NCBI GenBank assembly: GCA_020091685.1
Contig: CM034610.1
Location: forward strand, 31,914,617 to 31,978,616
DNA length: 64,000 nucleotides
Source: Lutjanus erythropterus
Taxonomy: Eukaryota; Chordata; Actinopteri; Lutjaniformes; Lutjanidae
Direction: 5' to 3'
Position numbers and translations under genes: made by a program. The notes under the pieces are model-generated. The model was not told where the DNA came from. It was given only the letters and a program-made list of their open reading frames with translations, and ran no database searches. Positions 27,481 through 38,212 of the stretch are shown here, in pieces. Each line of letters opens with the position of its first letter. Positions within the stretch are counted from its first letter, which is position 1.

Positions 27481-27801
27481 AATTAACCCACAGAGAGGGG
27501 ACAGGAGTGTATAGTATATGTAGGCGTGTGTGTGAAAGAAAGACACAAAGTTGCCAGAGAGAAGAACAGATATTGCTCTATTGGTTTGCAATATGTTTTT
27601 ATTAGCAGTCACAATAGTCTTTGAAAGGCATTAAAGATATTAAAATCTTGATTTATATAAAGCACACTCTATTCCCCAGCAGTAAATATGAGCAGATCAA
27701 TTCCACTTATTCAGCTGGAATTCACTCTGTTCAACAGAAATTCAGTCAAGTCATCTTCGATTCTCATTCACTCTCTTCATACACTGATGGGCACACCCAG
27801 G

Positions 27802-27881
<80 letters not shown>

Positions 27882-28780
27882 CATCTCTCTTTTGCCTCCC
27901 TCACCGTCTCAAACACTCATTAACTCTCTACTCTATCTTTTCTCACCAAACACTGTGTAGGAACACGGATCAATACAAGTTTGTGATGTGATTCCCCACT
28001 TTGAGTGGCTCGCTCTCTGCTGATTTTCCTCCTCTCCTCCTCCTCCCCTCTCCTCTGTCTCTCCATCTCCCACCCCTCCTTCTCTCCTTTCAGAGCAAAA
28101 CAAGAGGTGAAGACCAGAGACCTTTCAGCTGTCTGCTCTGACCCAAAACCAACTGCTCATATCGTCGTCACTCCGAGTAAAAAACAATCAAAATCAGTCA
28201 TTCCCAAACACTGGGTCGTGACCCACAGGTCAGTCACAGGAGCTTTTATTTGGGTCACCAAATAAATAAAAGATTATGGAAGAAATTCTGCAAACTTAAG
28301 ATTTATATCTGCAGTTCACCTTTAATAAAGTGCTTAAAATGTGTATATTACACATATATATGTATATTTCTCATAATTATGACTTTTTATCTCATAATTT
28401 CAACTTTTTATCTCATAATTATGACTTCTTATTACTTTATTTAACTTTATTAAAAAAAAAAAACGTTGGCTACATACAAAAGAAAACAATGCACATTTAT
28501 AAGCACTTATCAAACAGTTGGTTCAAAGTAAGGTCCTGCCTCTCACTGGACAGATAGCCAATCGTCTCTGAGGATAATCGGGTGGCACTTGGGGTGGCTA
28601 ATCAGATTTCATAACCTCCCTCTAGAAAACACCCCTGCATCCACTACATTTAATAAATTAATAAATATTACATATATATTCCACATATGTGAGGTTTTCT
28701 AATTGGGGACACAGCATTATGTCCCCACCTGACCCAGGCTTTTCAGTTGATTTGGTCTTGAGTCCCCGAAAACACCTTAT
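27481..28780. other. non-coding DNA with microsatellite and repeat scraps
   Basis: This holds the long AC run, a CT-rich tract at about 28008-28090, a short hAT-end-like phrase (CAAACACTGGGTCGTGACCC) near 28207, and about 75 bp of the CTCATAATTATGACTTTTT minisatellite at 28365-28440 that also fills the MITE at 37.6 kb. No gene is recognised. Confidence 0.45.
27806..27880. repeat. (AC)n microsatellite, 75 bp
   Basis: Pure AC run of about 37 units. His-Thr frames over it are artefacts. Confidence 0.97.
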
Positions 28781-29340
28781 AGGGATAGTTCACTGAAAAA
28801 TGACAATTACTTAGCATCTATCATTATTATATCATTATCTGCTCACCCTCATGTAAATTGAAATTGGTTTAGTTTTTTAAACACTGCTGGAGTTTCACAG
28901 GAAAACAGTGTTGCACAATCTCCCAAACAGTTGAAGTGAATGGTGACCAATTTTCAAACATAAAAACAACCAAGAAAAACAAAACAAGACATAAAACCCA
29001 GCATAAAATGTTCTCCTAAATCCCCAACATGCCAAGGTGACTTGAAAGGCATCATTTACACCATGTTTTTAAGTCTGAATCTTCACTGTAGATCCTTAGC
29101 TTTAGGAGACTTGGATTACACCAGACAAGCAGTATGGAGGCATTTTATGTTTTTATTCTGTTGTTTTTCACATTTGAAAACTGGTCACCATTCACTTCCA
29201 TTGTTTGGGAGACTCTGAAACACTGTTTTCCTGTAAAACTCCAGCAGTGCTTTGTGGACTAAAAAACTAAACCTGGCCTTCAATCAGCATGAGGGTGAGT
29301 AGATAATGACTGGATTTTCATTTCTGGGTGAACTATCCCT
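28781..29340. mobile_element. TTAA MITE with about 190-bp inverted arms
   Basis: The left end AGGGATAGTTCACTG and the right end CAGAAATGAAAATCC...GAACTATCCCT (read inward) belong to inverted arms of roughly 190 bp. Both arms share CACTGCTGGAGTTT, ACAGGAAAACAGTGTT and GAAGTGAATGGTGACCA. TTAA follows the right end (29341-29344) and TTAT precedes the left (28777-28780). This is a non-autonomous, TTAA-targeting family (Kolobok- or piggyBac-type) without coding sequence. One arm of the same family recurs at 31793-32030. Confidence 0.85.
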
Positions 29341-29349
29341 TTAAGTCAT

Positions 29350-29355
29350 AACCAC

Positions 29356-29394
<39 letters not shown>

Positions 29395-29405
29395 CACACA
29401 CGCAC
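29350..29405. repeat. (AC)n microsatellite beside the MITE end
   Basis: An imperfect AC run starts within about ten bases of the MITE border. Confidence 0.9.
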
Positions 29406-29556
29406 ACTCCTGTGTGACACAAAGTGAGAAAGAGGGAAAGTGAAGGCAAGAAAGGGCTGATCCATGGGTGGTTGTCATGATAATATATGTATAATTGTTG
29501 ATTTTGGCAGTTGATGCTGCAGACCCGTTTAATGTGGGAGACATGTCTGTGACTGA

Positions 29557-29560
<4 letters not shown>

Positions 29561-29625
<65 letters not shown>
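29561..29625. repeat. (AC)n microsatellite, 65 bp
   Basis: Pure AC run of about 32 units. Confidence 0.97.
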
Positions 29626-29628
<3 letters not shown>

Positions 29629-30279
29629 GGTTGATTCAAGGCACACAGAACTAACTGAAAGGCAGATGACAGTATTCATTATTCATGGTTTGGTCTGTTG
29701 TGATGCTTGTGCATTTATTTACTTACGTTATTTGATGTGCTGCCATATAATTCATGTAACACTTGGCTGGTAATCACTGGGTGTCAGCATGTCAACTGTT
29801 GAATACATGTATTGTGTAGGTCTGTACATGTAGAAATAACATGGAATGACTGAAACTCACAGTGGGGATTATTCTTTTTTTCCAGTTGCAGTTTAGTAAC
29901 ACTCCATGCTATGGAAATTAATTCTGTAATCAAGTTAGCATGTGCTTTGTGTATTCAGTTTCTTATTAAAAGTAGTTGACTTTAGGGCAGACTGGGAACA
30001 AGTAATGAGTGTTTGATGTGCACTTTATGTATAGAAAGTCTGAAGAGTGAGTACTCATATATTCACACAGCCTCTGCTGAGACAATTACTCAGACGATAT
30101 TAGAGTCAGACTGTGGGTTGGCGTTGAGGTTCCTGACAGAAACTTCACTTACAGCAGAGTCCCCCTCCCCTCCTCTCCCAAAAACCCCCAGCTCTCTTAT
30201 TATCAATGCTCTCTTTCATTTACCAGCCAGAAACTCTCCCACTCTTAAAAAATGTATTTATTGCTTTGCAGTGGCAGAA
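29626..30279. other. non-coding DNA
   Basis: Nothing recognised. Confidence 0.4.
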
Positions 30280-30600
30280 AATTGCCTAAATTTGATGAAA
30301 ACGCACACGCGTGCTCAATCCTCCATGCGTCCGTCATCCGGGAGCTATCAATGCAACGTCAATTAGGAGGAATGCGATGCGAAGGCATCATTTATAATCG
30401 AAAAAATAATCACAAAACGTTCAGCCCTGGGGGGATCCGCAACACAATTTGGTTGCGCCACAGATCCTTCATCCTGCCCCTGTGCCTGTCACTCCCACTA
30501 CCTGTTCCCACAACCATCTGGGAGCTATCATGGGCTAATTAGCAGCTAATCAATGTTTAATTAAAATGGGGTTGTTAATTAGAATGACTGGTGGAGGGGT
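30280..30600. promoter_or_regulatory. candidate enhancer-like conserved non-coding element
   Basis: The stretch is free of repeats and of transposon words, with CpG-containing sequence from 30300 to 30450. It then has a dense run of homeodomain-type TAAT cores at 30534-30585 (GCTAATTAGCAGCTAATCAA, then TTTAATTAAAA and GTTAATTAGAATG). The phrase GGGAGCTATCA occurs twice (about 30338 and 30519). Such TAATTA clusters are common in developmental enhancers. No promoter or exon is seen. Conservation is inferred, not shown. Confidence 0.35.
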
Positions 30601-31564
30601 TTGGGACCCTTTTTTTCTCCCTGACACCTCAGGTGTTGTAAGAATATGGCTCCTCTCTCTGGGAACACAGGCAGATCTGCCACTTGTAACTCCGGTTAAC
30701 TTCAGGAAGAGAGTTTGCGGAGCCATTAAAAGCAAATTGACTTGAAACTCTCACATCAAACTGACAAGTGAGGAATTGAAGAGCCAGTGTTTTCGTAAAA
30801 CCCTGAGGTATAATCGCCCTCTGTTGTATTCATGGATGAGGGAGCTGACCTCAGACTTTGTTGTTGTATTGGTGCCTCGTGTGAGACAGACACTAGAGCA
30901 GAGGCTAAAGTCAGTGTAAGACAATATACTATAAATGACCTCATGGTGGAGATATTTTCTTCTGGGTGCAGTTAATCCATACTTGTAGAGGATGACAAAT
31001 GGCCTTTTGACTTGTTTTTAGTGGCTTTGATTGAATACCAGCCTCTACTGTCTTGTTTCCAGTAGAACAAATGAGTTTCAGTGCGAGTAGCCACCAGCAC
31101 TGGGGCTGCTCCTTCAAAATGAGGTATTTTTATCTGCTGCCTCTGCTGGGAGTAAATGGAAGTTTGGTGAGAGGGAAGAGGTTTTCAAAATGACACACGA
31201 ATAGAGCAGTGTGTGTGTGTGTGTGTGTCTCTGTGTGTGTGAGAGAGAGGAGCTGAGATGGGATGCACTCATCCCCTTGGCCATGCCAAGATGCTGTATT
31301 TTTAAGCCTGAGCTAATTGGAAACAGAGTACAACAGGACTCTCATAAGAAAAAAATATCCCTTTTATTGCAGCTGGTGATTAACACTGACCTTTAGCTGA
31401 GGAGGAAAAGTGCTTAAGCTGAGTGGAAGGAGAGAGAGAGAGGGAGCAGAGAGGGAAGATGACAGAGAGGCACAACAGATCACAGTAATTAATGTCTATG
31501 GGAGACCTTAAGGCGTTATGCAAATAAAAGATGAATTCCAAAGTTCAAACTCACAACATGGGTA

Positions 31565-31627
<63 letters not shown>

Positions 31628-31788
31628 TATGCAACCTAAAGGAAATAAAAGTACTTGGTCTAATATGCACACACTTTTTAGTCTGGTCTTGACTTTTTGA
31701 TTTTTTTCATTGACTATCCTTGATCTATGCTCTACCACTATCAGCCCCACTCTGTCCCAGAGCATTAACTTACACCATACGGTGGGCC
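30601..31788. other. non-coding DNA with microsatellites
   Basis: TG/GA-rich run at 31209-31250, GA-rich run at 31425-31442, and an AC run at 31566-31625. No gene is recognised. Confidence 0.45.
31566..31625. repeat. (AC)n microsatellite, 60 bp
   Basis: Pure AC run of about 30 units. Confidence 0.97.
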
Positions 31789-31792
31789 TTAA

Positions 31793-32030
31793 AGGGACAG
31801 TTCACCCAGAAATGAAAATCAGTCATTATCTACTCACCTTCATGGTGACTGAAGGGTGGGTTTAGTTTTTTAGTCCACAAAATACTGCTGGGGTTTCACA
31901 GGAAAACAGTGTTGCTGACTCTCTCATACAGTGGAAGTGAATGGTGACCAGTTTTCAAACAGAAAACACAACAGAAGAAAAGATAAAATACCTCTATACT
32001 GCTCGACTTTTGTAATCTAAGTCTAAGACA
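31793..32030 (+). mobile_element. single arm of the TTAA MITE family
   Basis: TTAA at 31789-31792 is followed by AGGGACAGTTCACCCAGAAA. The sequence then matches the reverse complement of the right arm of the 28781-29340 element, including TAGTTTTTTAGTCCACAAA and GAAGTGAATGGTGACCAG. The opposite arm is missing, so it is a truncated copy. Confidence 0.8.
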
Positions 32031-34122
32031 GAAACAACTGCTAGATGCCTCGTCCATCTGTGATCAAGCAAATGTTGAAATTTTTCAGTCAGTTTCCACA
32101 ATTTTCTTGAGTTCATAAAGTCAAAAGTTGGAGGTTATCTGAGTTCATTCTTTGTGTCTCCCCTGATCTTCTGTGCCCCCCTTGCAGTGGCTTCATGCTC
32201 CCCCAGGAGGGCCCACCCCCAAGTTTGGGAACCACCTTACATGTACTCTTTGATTACAAGTAAATTAAAACGATTGATCAAACCAACTTGAGTATTTTCA
32301 GTAAATGCAACCAAAAATTTCTATTCACCCCTCTCACTCCCGTAAATTAACAGAACTGAATTGTTTCATTATTTCATATTCAGTAAAGTCAAGATAATAA
32401 TATTTAGGGAACTTTTTAGGGACCTTATTTCCCTTATTAATCAAAAATTGAGTTCAAAAATCATAAAAGAAAGAAAATTTCACTCACACGCAACATTTTT
32501 ATGTTCCTCTAAACAAGTTTTGACCGTACAAATAATTAATTAGAGCACTCAGTTTTAGAGTCTGGTAATGGTAGGTTTACGGAAGAGGTTCTAGAGGTGG
32601 TTGCATATATTAAAGAAGTCACTAATGGCTTGCTCTGTTGAGAATGCATGGACAACAACAAGATGCAACTGATGGTTCAGGTAGACAGTGACCCCTAAAA
32701 CCCCTCCATAATGCAAATGCTGACCACAGTTGTTTTGCAGAAACATGCCATAAGCATAAGTTCCTTGGTGGAGGTAATGACACAAATCATAAAGTGAATG
32801 TGACTAAAATAATCTGTTAGAGAAGTGAGGCCACAACAAAACATTGTGACATGCAGGTTTTACACTGTAACACTAACTTCTTACAAAGATAGTAGAAGCA
32901 GGACAAACACTGTCACGCAAAGAGGATGTTTGCTCATCTTGTATTCCACAGGCTGTTGTGTACGGAGGTAGCTCTGCTGTGACGGCAACAAGAGCGCTGA
33001 TTGTTTGTTGTGTATGAAGTGGAGGCCCGGACCGATGCGCTGCATCGCTCGGCCAAGCCTAGCGTGAAGAGGAAGGCAGAGGAGGCAGATTGACTGTGGC
33101 AGCCAGGCTAACTTTGAGGGCTAGTCTTCATGACACTGCGGGGGACAGAGAGGACACTAAAATCATTATTTTGGCTTTTCCTCACCATCATCACATTCCT
33201 GCTCAGCTCACAGCTCACAGACATGAGGCAGGAGGCAGGGAACTTGGGCCGAACATGGCTGCCTTAACACTTTGTCATTTGATTGTCTATTTTCCTTTTC
33301 CATTTTTCTACCTTTTCACCTCCTCCATCTCTTCATGTGTCTGCACATTCTGAAAAAGTTTTGTAGCTTCATTAATGATAAAGGGAAAGCTAAAAAAAAT
33401 ACCCAGACTGAGGGCAACCTTGTCCTATTTCAACACACAAGTTAGACAATAAATGAATAGGTAAATATTCAGTAACCATATGTTGGGAAACCACCCACTC
33501 CTTTTATCATATCTATGTATCAAATTGTCAAAGGATTTGCATTTAAACTGTCCATGTCACCTGAAATTTGCATACATCTCCATTTGTCAGCGCAATTTCC
33601 ATAAAAACTACCTGTAAACACATATTTATGTAACTACACCCTGCATGTCACCAGAAATCTGTATGTATTCTTACGACATCATCAGAGATTCATATACAGA
33701 AACTACATTTGTCACTTCAATTTTCATGTCACCTTAAATCTGCATAGAAAAACCCAGCATACTAGCACTGTTTAAGGAAAACGGTCTATGTTGTTATATA
33801 TGTCTGACAAATTCCCATTCTCATCACAATTTGTAGTTCAAGTTGTGTGCCACAATTGGGACAAATTCCATTTTGCACCCAGTCAAACTTTACCAAGTTG
33901 CATTTCCATTATCACTTTCAGTGTGCCACGCCACGCCCGAGATGAACCTACTCTGGAGTGGAGCCAAAGTGAGCCTGACCCACCTCCTAGCAGGCTGCAG
34001 TGATGTCTCAGCATGACGACCCTCATTTTTCCCCCTTCAACAAGCAAGTATCGTGATACTGAGCTCATGCGTGTGCAGGAGAGCAGAGAAAAGACTTCTT
34101 AAAGTCTCTTTATGTTCAGCTC
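32031..34122. other. non-coding DNA
   Basis: A hAT-end-like phrase (AAGTTTGGGAACCACCTTAC) lies at about 32221-32240. A GC-richer patch at 32960-33130 includes a short codon-like stretch. Otherwise nothing is recognised. Confidence 0.4.
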
Positions 34123-34352
34123 TCAGTACTTTTGCAGCTTCTATCAGCTTCAGAATTCAGATTCTGCAGAACTTTAACAGTTCTGACTGAATATTTATGT
34201 CCTTCGGTGTCACAAAGAGCTCATAAAGAAATAACTGATTATAGGCATTATTAGTATTATTAGACTGCAAATCGCCACATGTTCTGAAAAATGACACAAA
34301 CAGGATGAAGAGTCGTCATCAGTACTTTTGCAGCTTCTATCAGCTTCAGAAT
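34123..34352. repeat. 162-bp insert flanked by exact 34-bp direct repeats
   Basis: The 34-bp word starting TCAGTACTTTTGCAGC and ending CTTCAGAAT occurs at 34123-34156 and again, unchanged, at 34319-34352. Between them lie 162 bp, of which 159 bp (34159-34317) match 36649-36807 with two differences. Either a 196-bp unit was partly tandemly duplicated, or the 159 bp was copied in from the other locus with a long target duplication. No transposon ends are visible. Confidence 0.8.
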
Positions 34353-34599
34353 CTTTTGTACTTTCAGGTATCTGCTTTATTTGACCAATTCATGTTCACT
34401 TTCAGCTGTGTCAGAGTTGTGTTAAGTTACTGCTGATGAGCAGCGTGTTTATCCCCGAGGCGTGTATGAACAGTTTATCCACCACTTTACAGCCGTTCAA
34501 CTAGAGCCTCCTCGAGTTCATCTTCAGTTAAAAGACACACCTTCAAGTAGGTAGCCCTGTTGTAATGGAAATGCAAACACTTGCTGCCAGCTCTGTGTA

Positions 34600-35345
34600 T
34601 GGAAAAAGGCCAAATGCGTGTTGATTTCTGTTCTCTCCTGTGCCCAGGTTCTGCACCTCCCTCTCCTTGCAGCTGCAGTGATTGGCAGCAGCTGCAGTCA
34701 ATCTGCAACCAGGGCCTGGTGTTTAAAAGTAGGGAGTTGTCTTTATGTGTCTTCTGTGTTTTGCCAGCCTCCCTGGCTAGCAACAACACTCAATTCACTC
34801 AATTAACCTTTTAAGTTGACATTTATTGTTGTTAAATGTTTGCTTTGCTTTATCTGAATTAACTGAATTTGAATGTGATTTATTAATAAAAAGAACACAT
34901 TATTTCTCAGTTTTCCCTTCTTTTTCCCTGGGTTATTGTTACACCCCTCATCCTCTAGCCCAAATTTTGGGGTCCTAACATTTAGGGGCTTGGCCAAGAT
35001 ACTGAAAAAGGAGATTGGGAGATTGTTTCATTGTGTAGGCAAGTGTTTCTTTGTGTTGAGGTTGTCTGTTTGCTGTCATAGTAAGTATTAGTGCCTGGAT
35101 CTTACAATATCATTTAGCACATGCTTTCATCCAAAGCGGTGTACAGTACATCTGAGAGTTCTCTTAATGTCCATTGTCTAGCCTACATGTCTTTGAATGT
35201 TTTCACAGCTTCCTCAGAGTGTTAGGTGAGTGTGCAGCTAGGCTGTTTTTAGCTTTTCGATCGGACACTCTTTTGTCCTTTTGCCTTTTTTTTATTTTCA
35301 GAGCAAATCCTGGGCACAGGAGAGCACAGGAATCAACACACACTG
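34600..35345 (+). mobile_element. LTR retroelement fossil, LTR plus primer-site region
   Basis: A plus-strand LTR-like segment (about 34640-34980) has a TATA-like TTTAAAAGTAGGG near 34720, an AATAAAAAG signal near 34885, and ends ...TCCTAACA. It is followed by TTTAGGGGCTTGGCCAAGAT, a primer-site-like stretch that looks like a decayed relative of a tRNA-Pro site. No gag or pol frame follows. About 38 bp at 34617-34655 recur inverted at 35303-35341. The copy is old and broken; the family (gypsy or ERV-like) is not resolved. Confidence 0.5.
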
Positions 35346-35661
35346 TGGTATGTAATATTAATAACTCACCAAATCTCACCATGGCATCACAGATTTACAT
35401 CAAAAAATCCTATCACCACATATTTATAAAATAATGACATTCTTCACCACGTGCATTAAAGACTACCCATGTAACTAATTTGCATAAAACTGTCACAAAC
35501 TGGGATGACTGCCTGTGAGGTAGTCTGAAAACTCTCTGTATCATATTGATGCACTGCCAACTCCTATATCAAAAACATTTGCATAAAACTTAATGTCACA
35601 TAAACCTCCCACATAAAGCTCATTGCATTTGCCTAAGCCATTTCATCAACATTGCATGTTT

Positions 35662-35800
35662 GGCAGCCCGGTAGCTCAGTGGCTGTGGGTTTGACTCCCA
35701 CCTGTGACCCTGTGCTGCATATCATCCCCCACTCTCTCCCAATTTCCTGTTTTCACTTCAGCTGTCCTGTCTAACAATGGCATTAAAGAGCAAGAAGAGG
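35662..35800 (+). mobile_element. tRNA-derived SINE, short copy
   Basis: It starts GGCAGCCCGGTAGCTCAGTG, with an A-box-like TAGCTCAGTGG at 35672-35682 and a B-box-like GGGTTTGACTCCC at 35687-35699. The two are unusually close, so the tRNA-like head has an internal deletion. The body (CTGTGCTGCATATCATCCCC, CACTCTCTCCCAATTTCCTG, CAGCTGTCCTGTCTAACAAT) matches the minus-strand SINE at 62905-63109. Confidence 0.75.
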
Positions 35801-35964
35801 AGTACTGTAGGAGCTGTCCATTTCACAATTTTCAGTTCATTTTGCCTGTTTAAATAGTCTGAATGTTTCTGAAAGTTTCTGTCCAAGTGCTTGTGAATTT
35901 GCAAAAATATGGTAAATCTGAAGGATAAATATTTTCTCCTTACTGTAAGTAAGGCAAGCCCAAA

Positions 35965-36360
35965 TGGCATGGATGAAGGGGGGGGGGAGTCCAGGTGATG
36001 AAGGCCGAGGGCAGAGGGCTGATGGCAGGGAAGCAAAGGTTGGAGGGCCTTGATTGGCAGGGAGCCTGGCAGAGGGCTGAACAGGCAGGCAGGTTAGTAG
36101 GCGGTGATCCTACAGCAGAGGAAAAACAGGGAAAGCATCCACAAACAAATGCACAACAGCAAAAAGTCAAGCTTAATTAATTCAAGCTGGCCTGAAGCAT
36201 GACTGTAACACAATGGCTGATGTGCAGACTGGAGAGGTGAGCCGACTGAGTGTTTTATACTGCAGGGCTGATTACTGGATGGTTGTCAGGTGAGCAGAAG
36301 TGAACAGCTGAGTTGAATGAACATAATCAGGAACTCAGGAGAGTGAGGGAGATGCCACGC
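35965..36360 (-). mobile_element. LTR-like fossil
   Basis: On the minus strand, GCAGTATAAAACACTCAGTC (TATA-like, about 36250-36270) is preceded by CACCTGACAACCATCCAGTA and followed by Gln/Pro-poor, CCTGCC-rich sequence, similar in style to the other LTR-like copies here. No internal genes are seen. It is old, and its limits are approximate. Identification rests on layout alone. Confidence 0.3.
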
Positions 36361-36389
36361 CCACAGTACAGGGTTCTTTTCATTATATT

Positions 36390-37490
36390 GAATTTTATCT
36401 CCTTGTCTCCTCTCTCCTCCGTCGAACAGGAAGACATTTCCTCTCCGCCATGATGAAGAATCTTCCAATTGCTTAAATGCACCTGGAGGAGACAAGGAGT
36501 GAGAAGAGAGGAGGCTTCTGGAGGAGCTCAGATCGAGGATATATCCGGTGAAGCCTTTTATCAAGAGGAGTGATGATTGGACAGTTTCAGTGACTTTCAT
36601 CCTGCATCATCAGGACACACACAGGGAAATCAAACTCTGACTGACAGAAGATTCTGCAGAACTTTAACAGTTCTGACTGAATATTTATGTCCTTCGGTGT
36701 CACAAAGAGCTCATAAAGAAATAACTGATTATAGGCATTATTAGTATTATTAGACTGCAAATCGCCACGTGTTCTGAAAAATGACACAAACAGGATGAAA
36801 AGTCGTCTGGTTCAGTGACGATTCAGAGATTATTACTTTGGAATCAGTGTCACACACTATTTCTAATGAACTAATCAGGAAAAATATCTGTGGCAGTGTG
36901 TTTACTTTATAGTGTCATGTACAAGGATCTACAGATAATAAAATAAAACATGAGATGTGATATAACGCATCCTCATCTGTTGCAGAGAGTTGTGGCATCA
37001 CAGAAAGTTTTTTTAAATTTCACAATAAAGTCGACACACATTCTTATACAGTCGTGTGTGCATTGTTGTGCAAATAACAATAATGCAAGTAAATAAATAG
37101 TCTAAGTAAACAAATAACACTGATCTGTAGCTGATATAATTTCTAAATTATTAAATGATGATTAAAAACAACAGAAAGAATATTGCTAATAATCGGCCAT
37201 TTTAGTTTACAGATCTACTGAATACTGTCAGGTGTTGAAATAGTTCTTAAATAAGTGTTTCTGTGGACATTCATACCAGCCAGTTTGACAGCAGGTACAG
37301 CTGTTATCAGCTCCTCATCAGTAAATGTTGTCACTTCAGATGGATGCTAAAAGGAACAGAGGATTTTTAATTTTGGGGTTTCGTCTCCTCCATCCTCACG
37401 TCTCTTCCTCACATCCGTGTTTCATGTCCTTGCCGCATGGAGCAAAAACACAAGGAGAGGAAGCGAGCGGAGGAGACAAAGAGACAAATT
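36390..37490. mobile_element. possible 1.1-kb inverted-repeat element, unclassified
   Basis: The left segment CTCCTTGTCTCCTCTCTCC (36399-36417) is mirrored at once by GGAGGAGACAAGGAG (36485-36499). A weaker mirror, GAGCGGAGGAGACAAAGAGA, lies at 37467-37486. The paired ends suggest a DNA element. The 159-bp sequence shared with 34.16 kb lies inside. No transposase is present. The call is tentative. Confidence 0.25.
36649..36807 (+). repeat. second copy of the 159-bp duplication
   Basis: It matches 34159-34317 at 157 of 159 positions, same orientation, offset 2490 bp. Here it has no 34-bp flanking repeats, so this may be the donor copy. Confidence 0.9.
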
Positions 37491-37638
37491 TACTGAATGG
37501 AAAGCACCCACAGAGAGACAGATGGGCAGGGGCAAGGGAACAGGACAAGGAAAAACACAGGGAAAACTAATGACAGGGCCATGGCCGTCACATAAAATTA
37601 AAAAAACTTAAAAAATAAAAACCTCACCAACACTTTCA
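36808..37638. other. non-coding DNA
   Basis: AT-rich with small repeated AAATAACA words. No gene is recognised. Confidence 0.4.
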
Positions 37639-38212
37639 CATGGAAGTCCATTTCAGCCACTGAAACAAAAAATATCTCCATGGTAAGTCATAATTATGAG
37701 ATAAAAAGTGGAAATTATGATTCTTAATCTCATAATTTTATCTCATAATCTGGACTTTTTATGTCATAATTATGACCTTTTTATCTCATAATTTAGACTT
37801 TTATTTCTTGACTTTTTAGCTCATAATTTCAACTCATAATCTCATATTTTTCTTTACCTTTTTTTCCCATAATTTCAATTTTTTATCTCATAATCTTGAC
37901 ATTGTCATCTCATAATTACGATTTTTTAATCTCATTTTTATTTCATAATCTTGACTTTTTAGCTCATAATTTCTACTTTTTTTATCCCAAAATTATGACT
38001 TTTATGTCATAATTTCTATTTTTAGCTCATAAATTTGAATTTTTATCTCATAATTTTAACCTTAATCTCATAACTTTTTATCTTCTAAATTCCACTTTTT
38101 TCTATAATTTTGACTTTTCTTTTATCTCATAATTGTGACTTTTTTTTAAATCTCATAATTATGATTTACCATGGGGATATTTTTTCTTTCAGTGGTGGAA
38201 ATGAGCTTCTAT
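37639..38212. mobile_element. hairpin MITE filled with an ATAATT minisatellite, copy 1
   Basis: Inverted ends of about 55 bp, with TTTCAGCCACTGAAACAAAA then ATCTCCATGGTAAGTCATAA on the left, match the reverse complement of the right end (ACCATGGGGATATTTTTTCT, then TTCAGTGGTGGAAATGAG). The inside is an irregular array of about 20-25-bp units such as CTCATAATTATGACTTTTTA, reading in opposite directions on either side of about 37720. A 7-bp candidate target duplication ACTTTCA lies at 37632-37638 and 38213-38219. No coding sequence is present. Confidence 0.8.

Noticed and set aside
27621-27960. His-Thr-rich frames
   Set aside because: Translations of the AC microsatellite.
29333-29679. Cys-Val-rich frames
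   Set aside because: Translations of two AC microsatellites on the minus strand.
37680-38170. ATAATT minisatellite as a CRISPR array
   Set aside because: Units are irregular, there are no unique spacers, the array flips direction and sits between MITE ends; the genome is eukaryotic.
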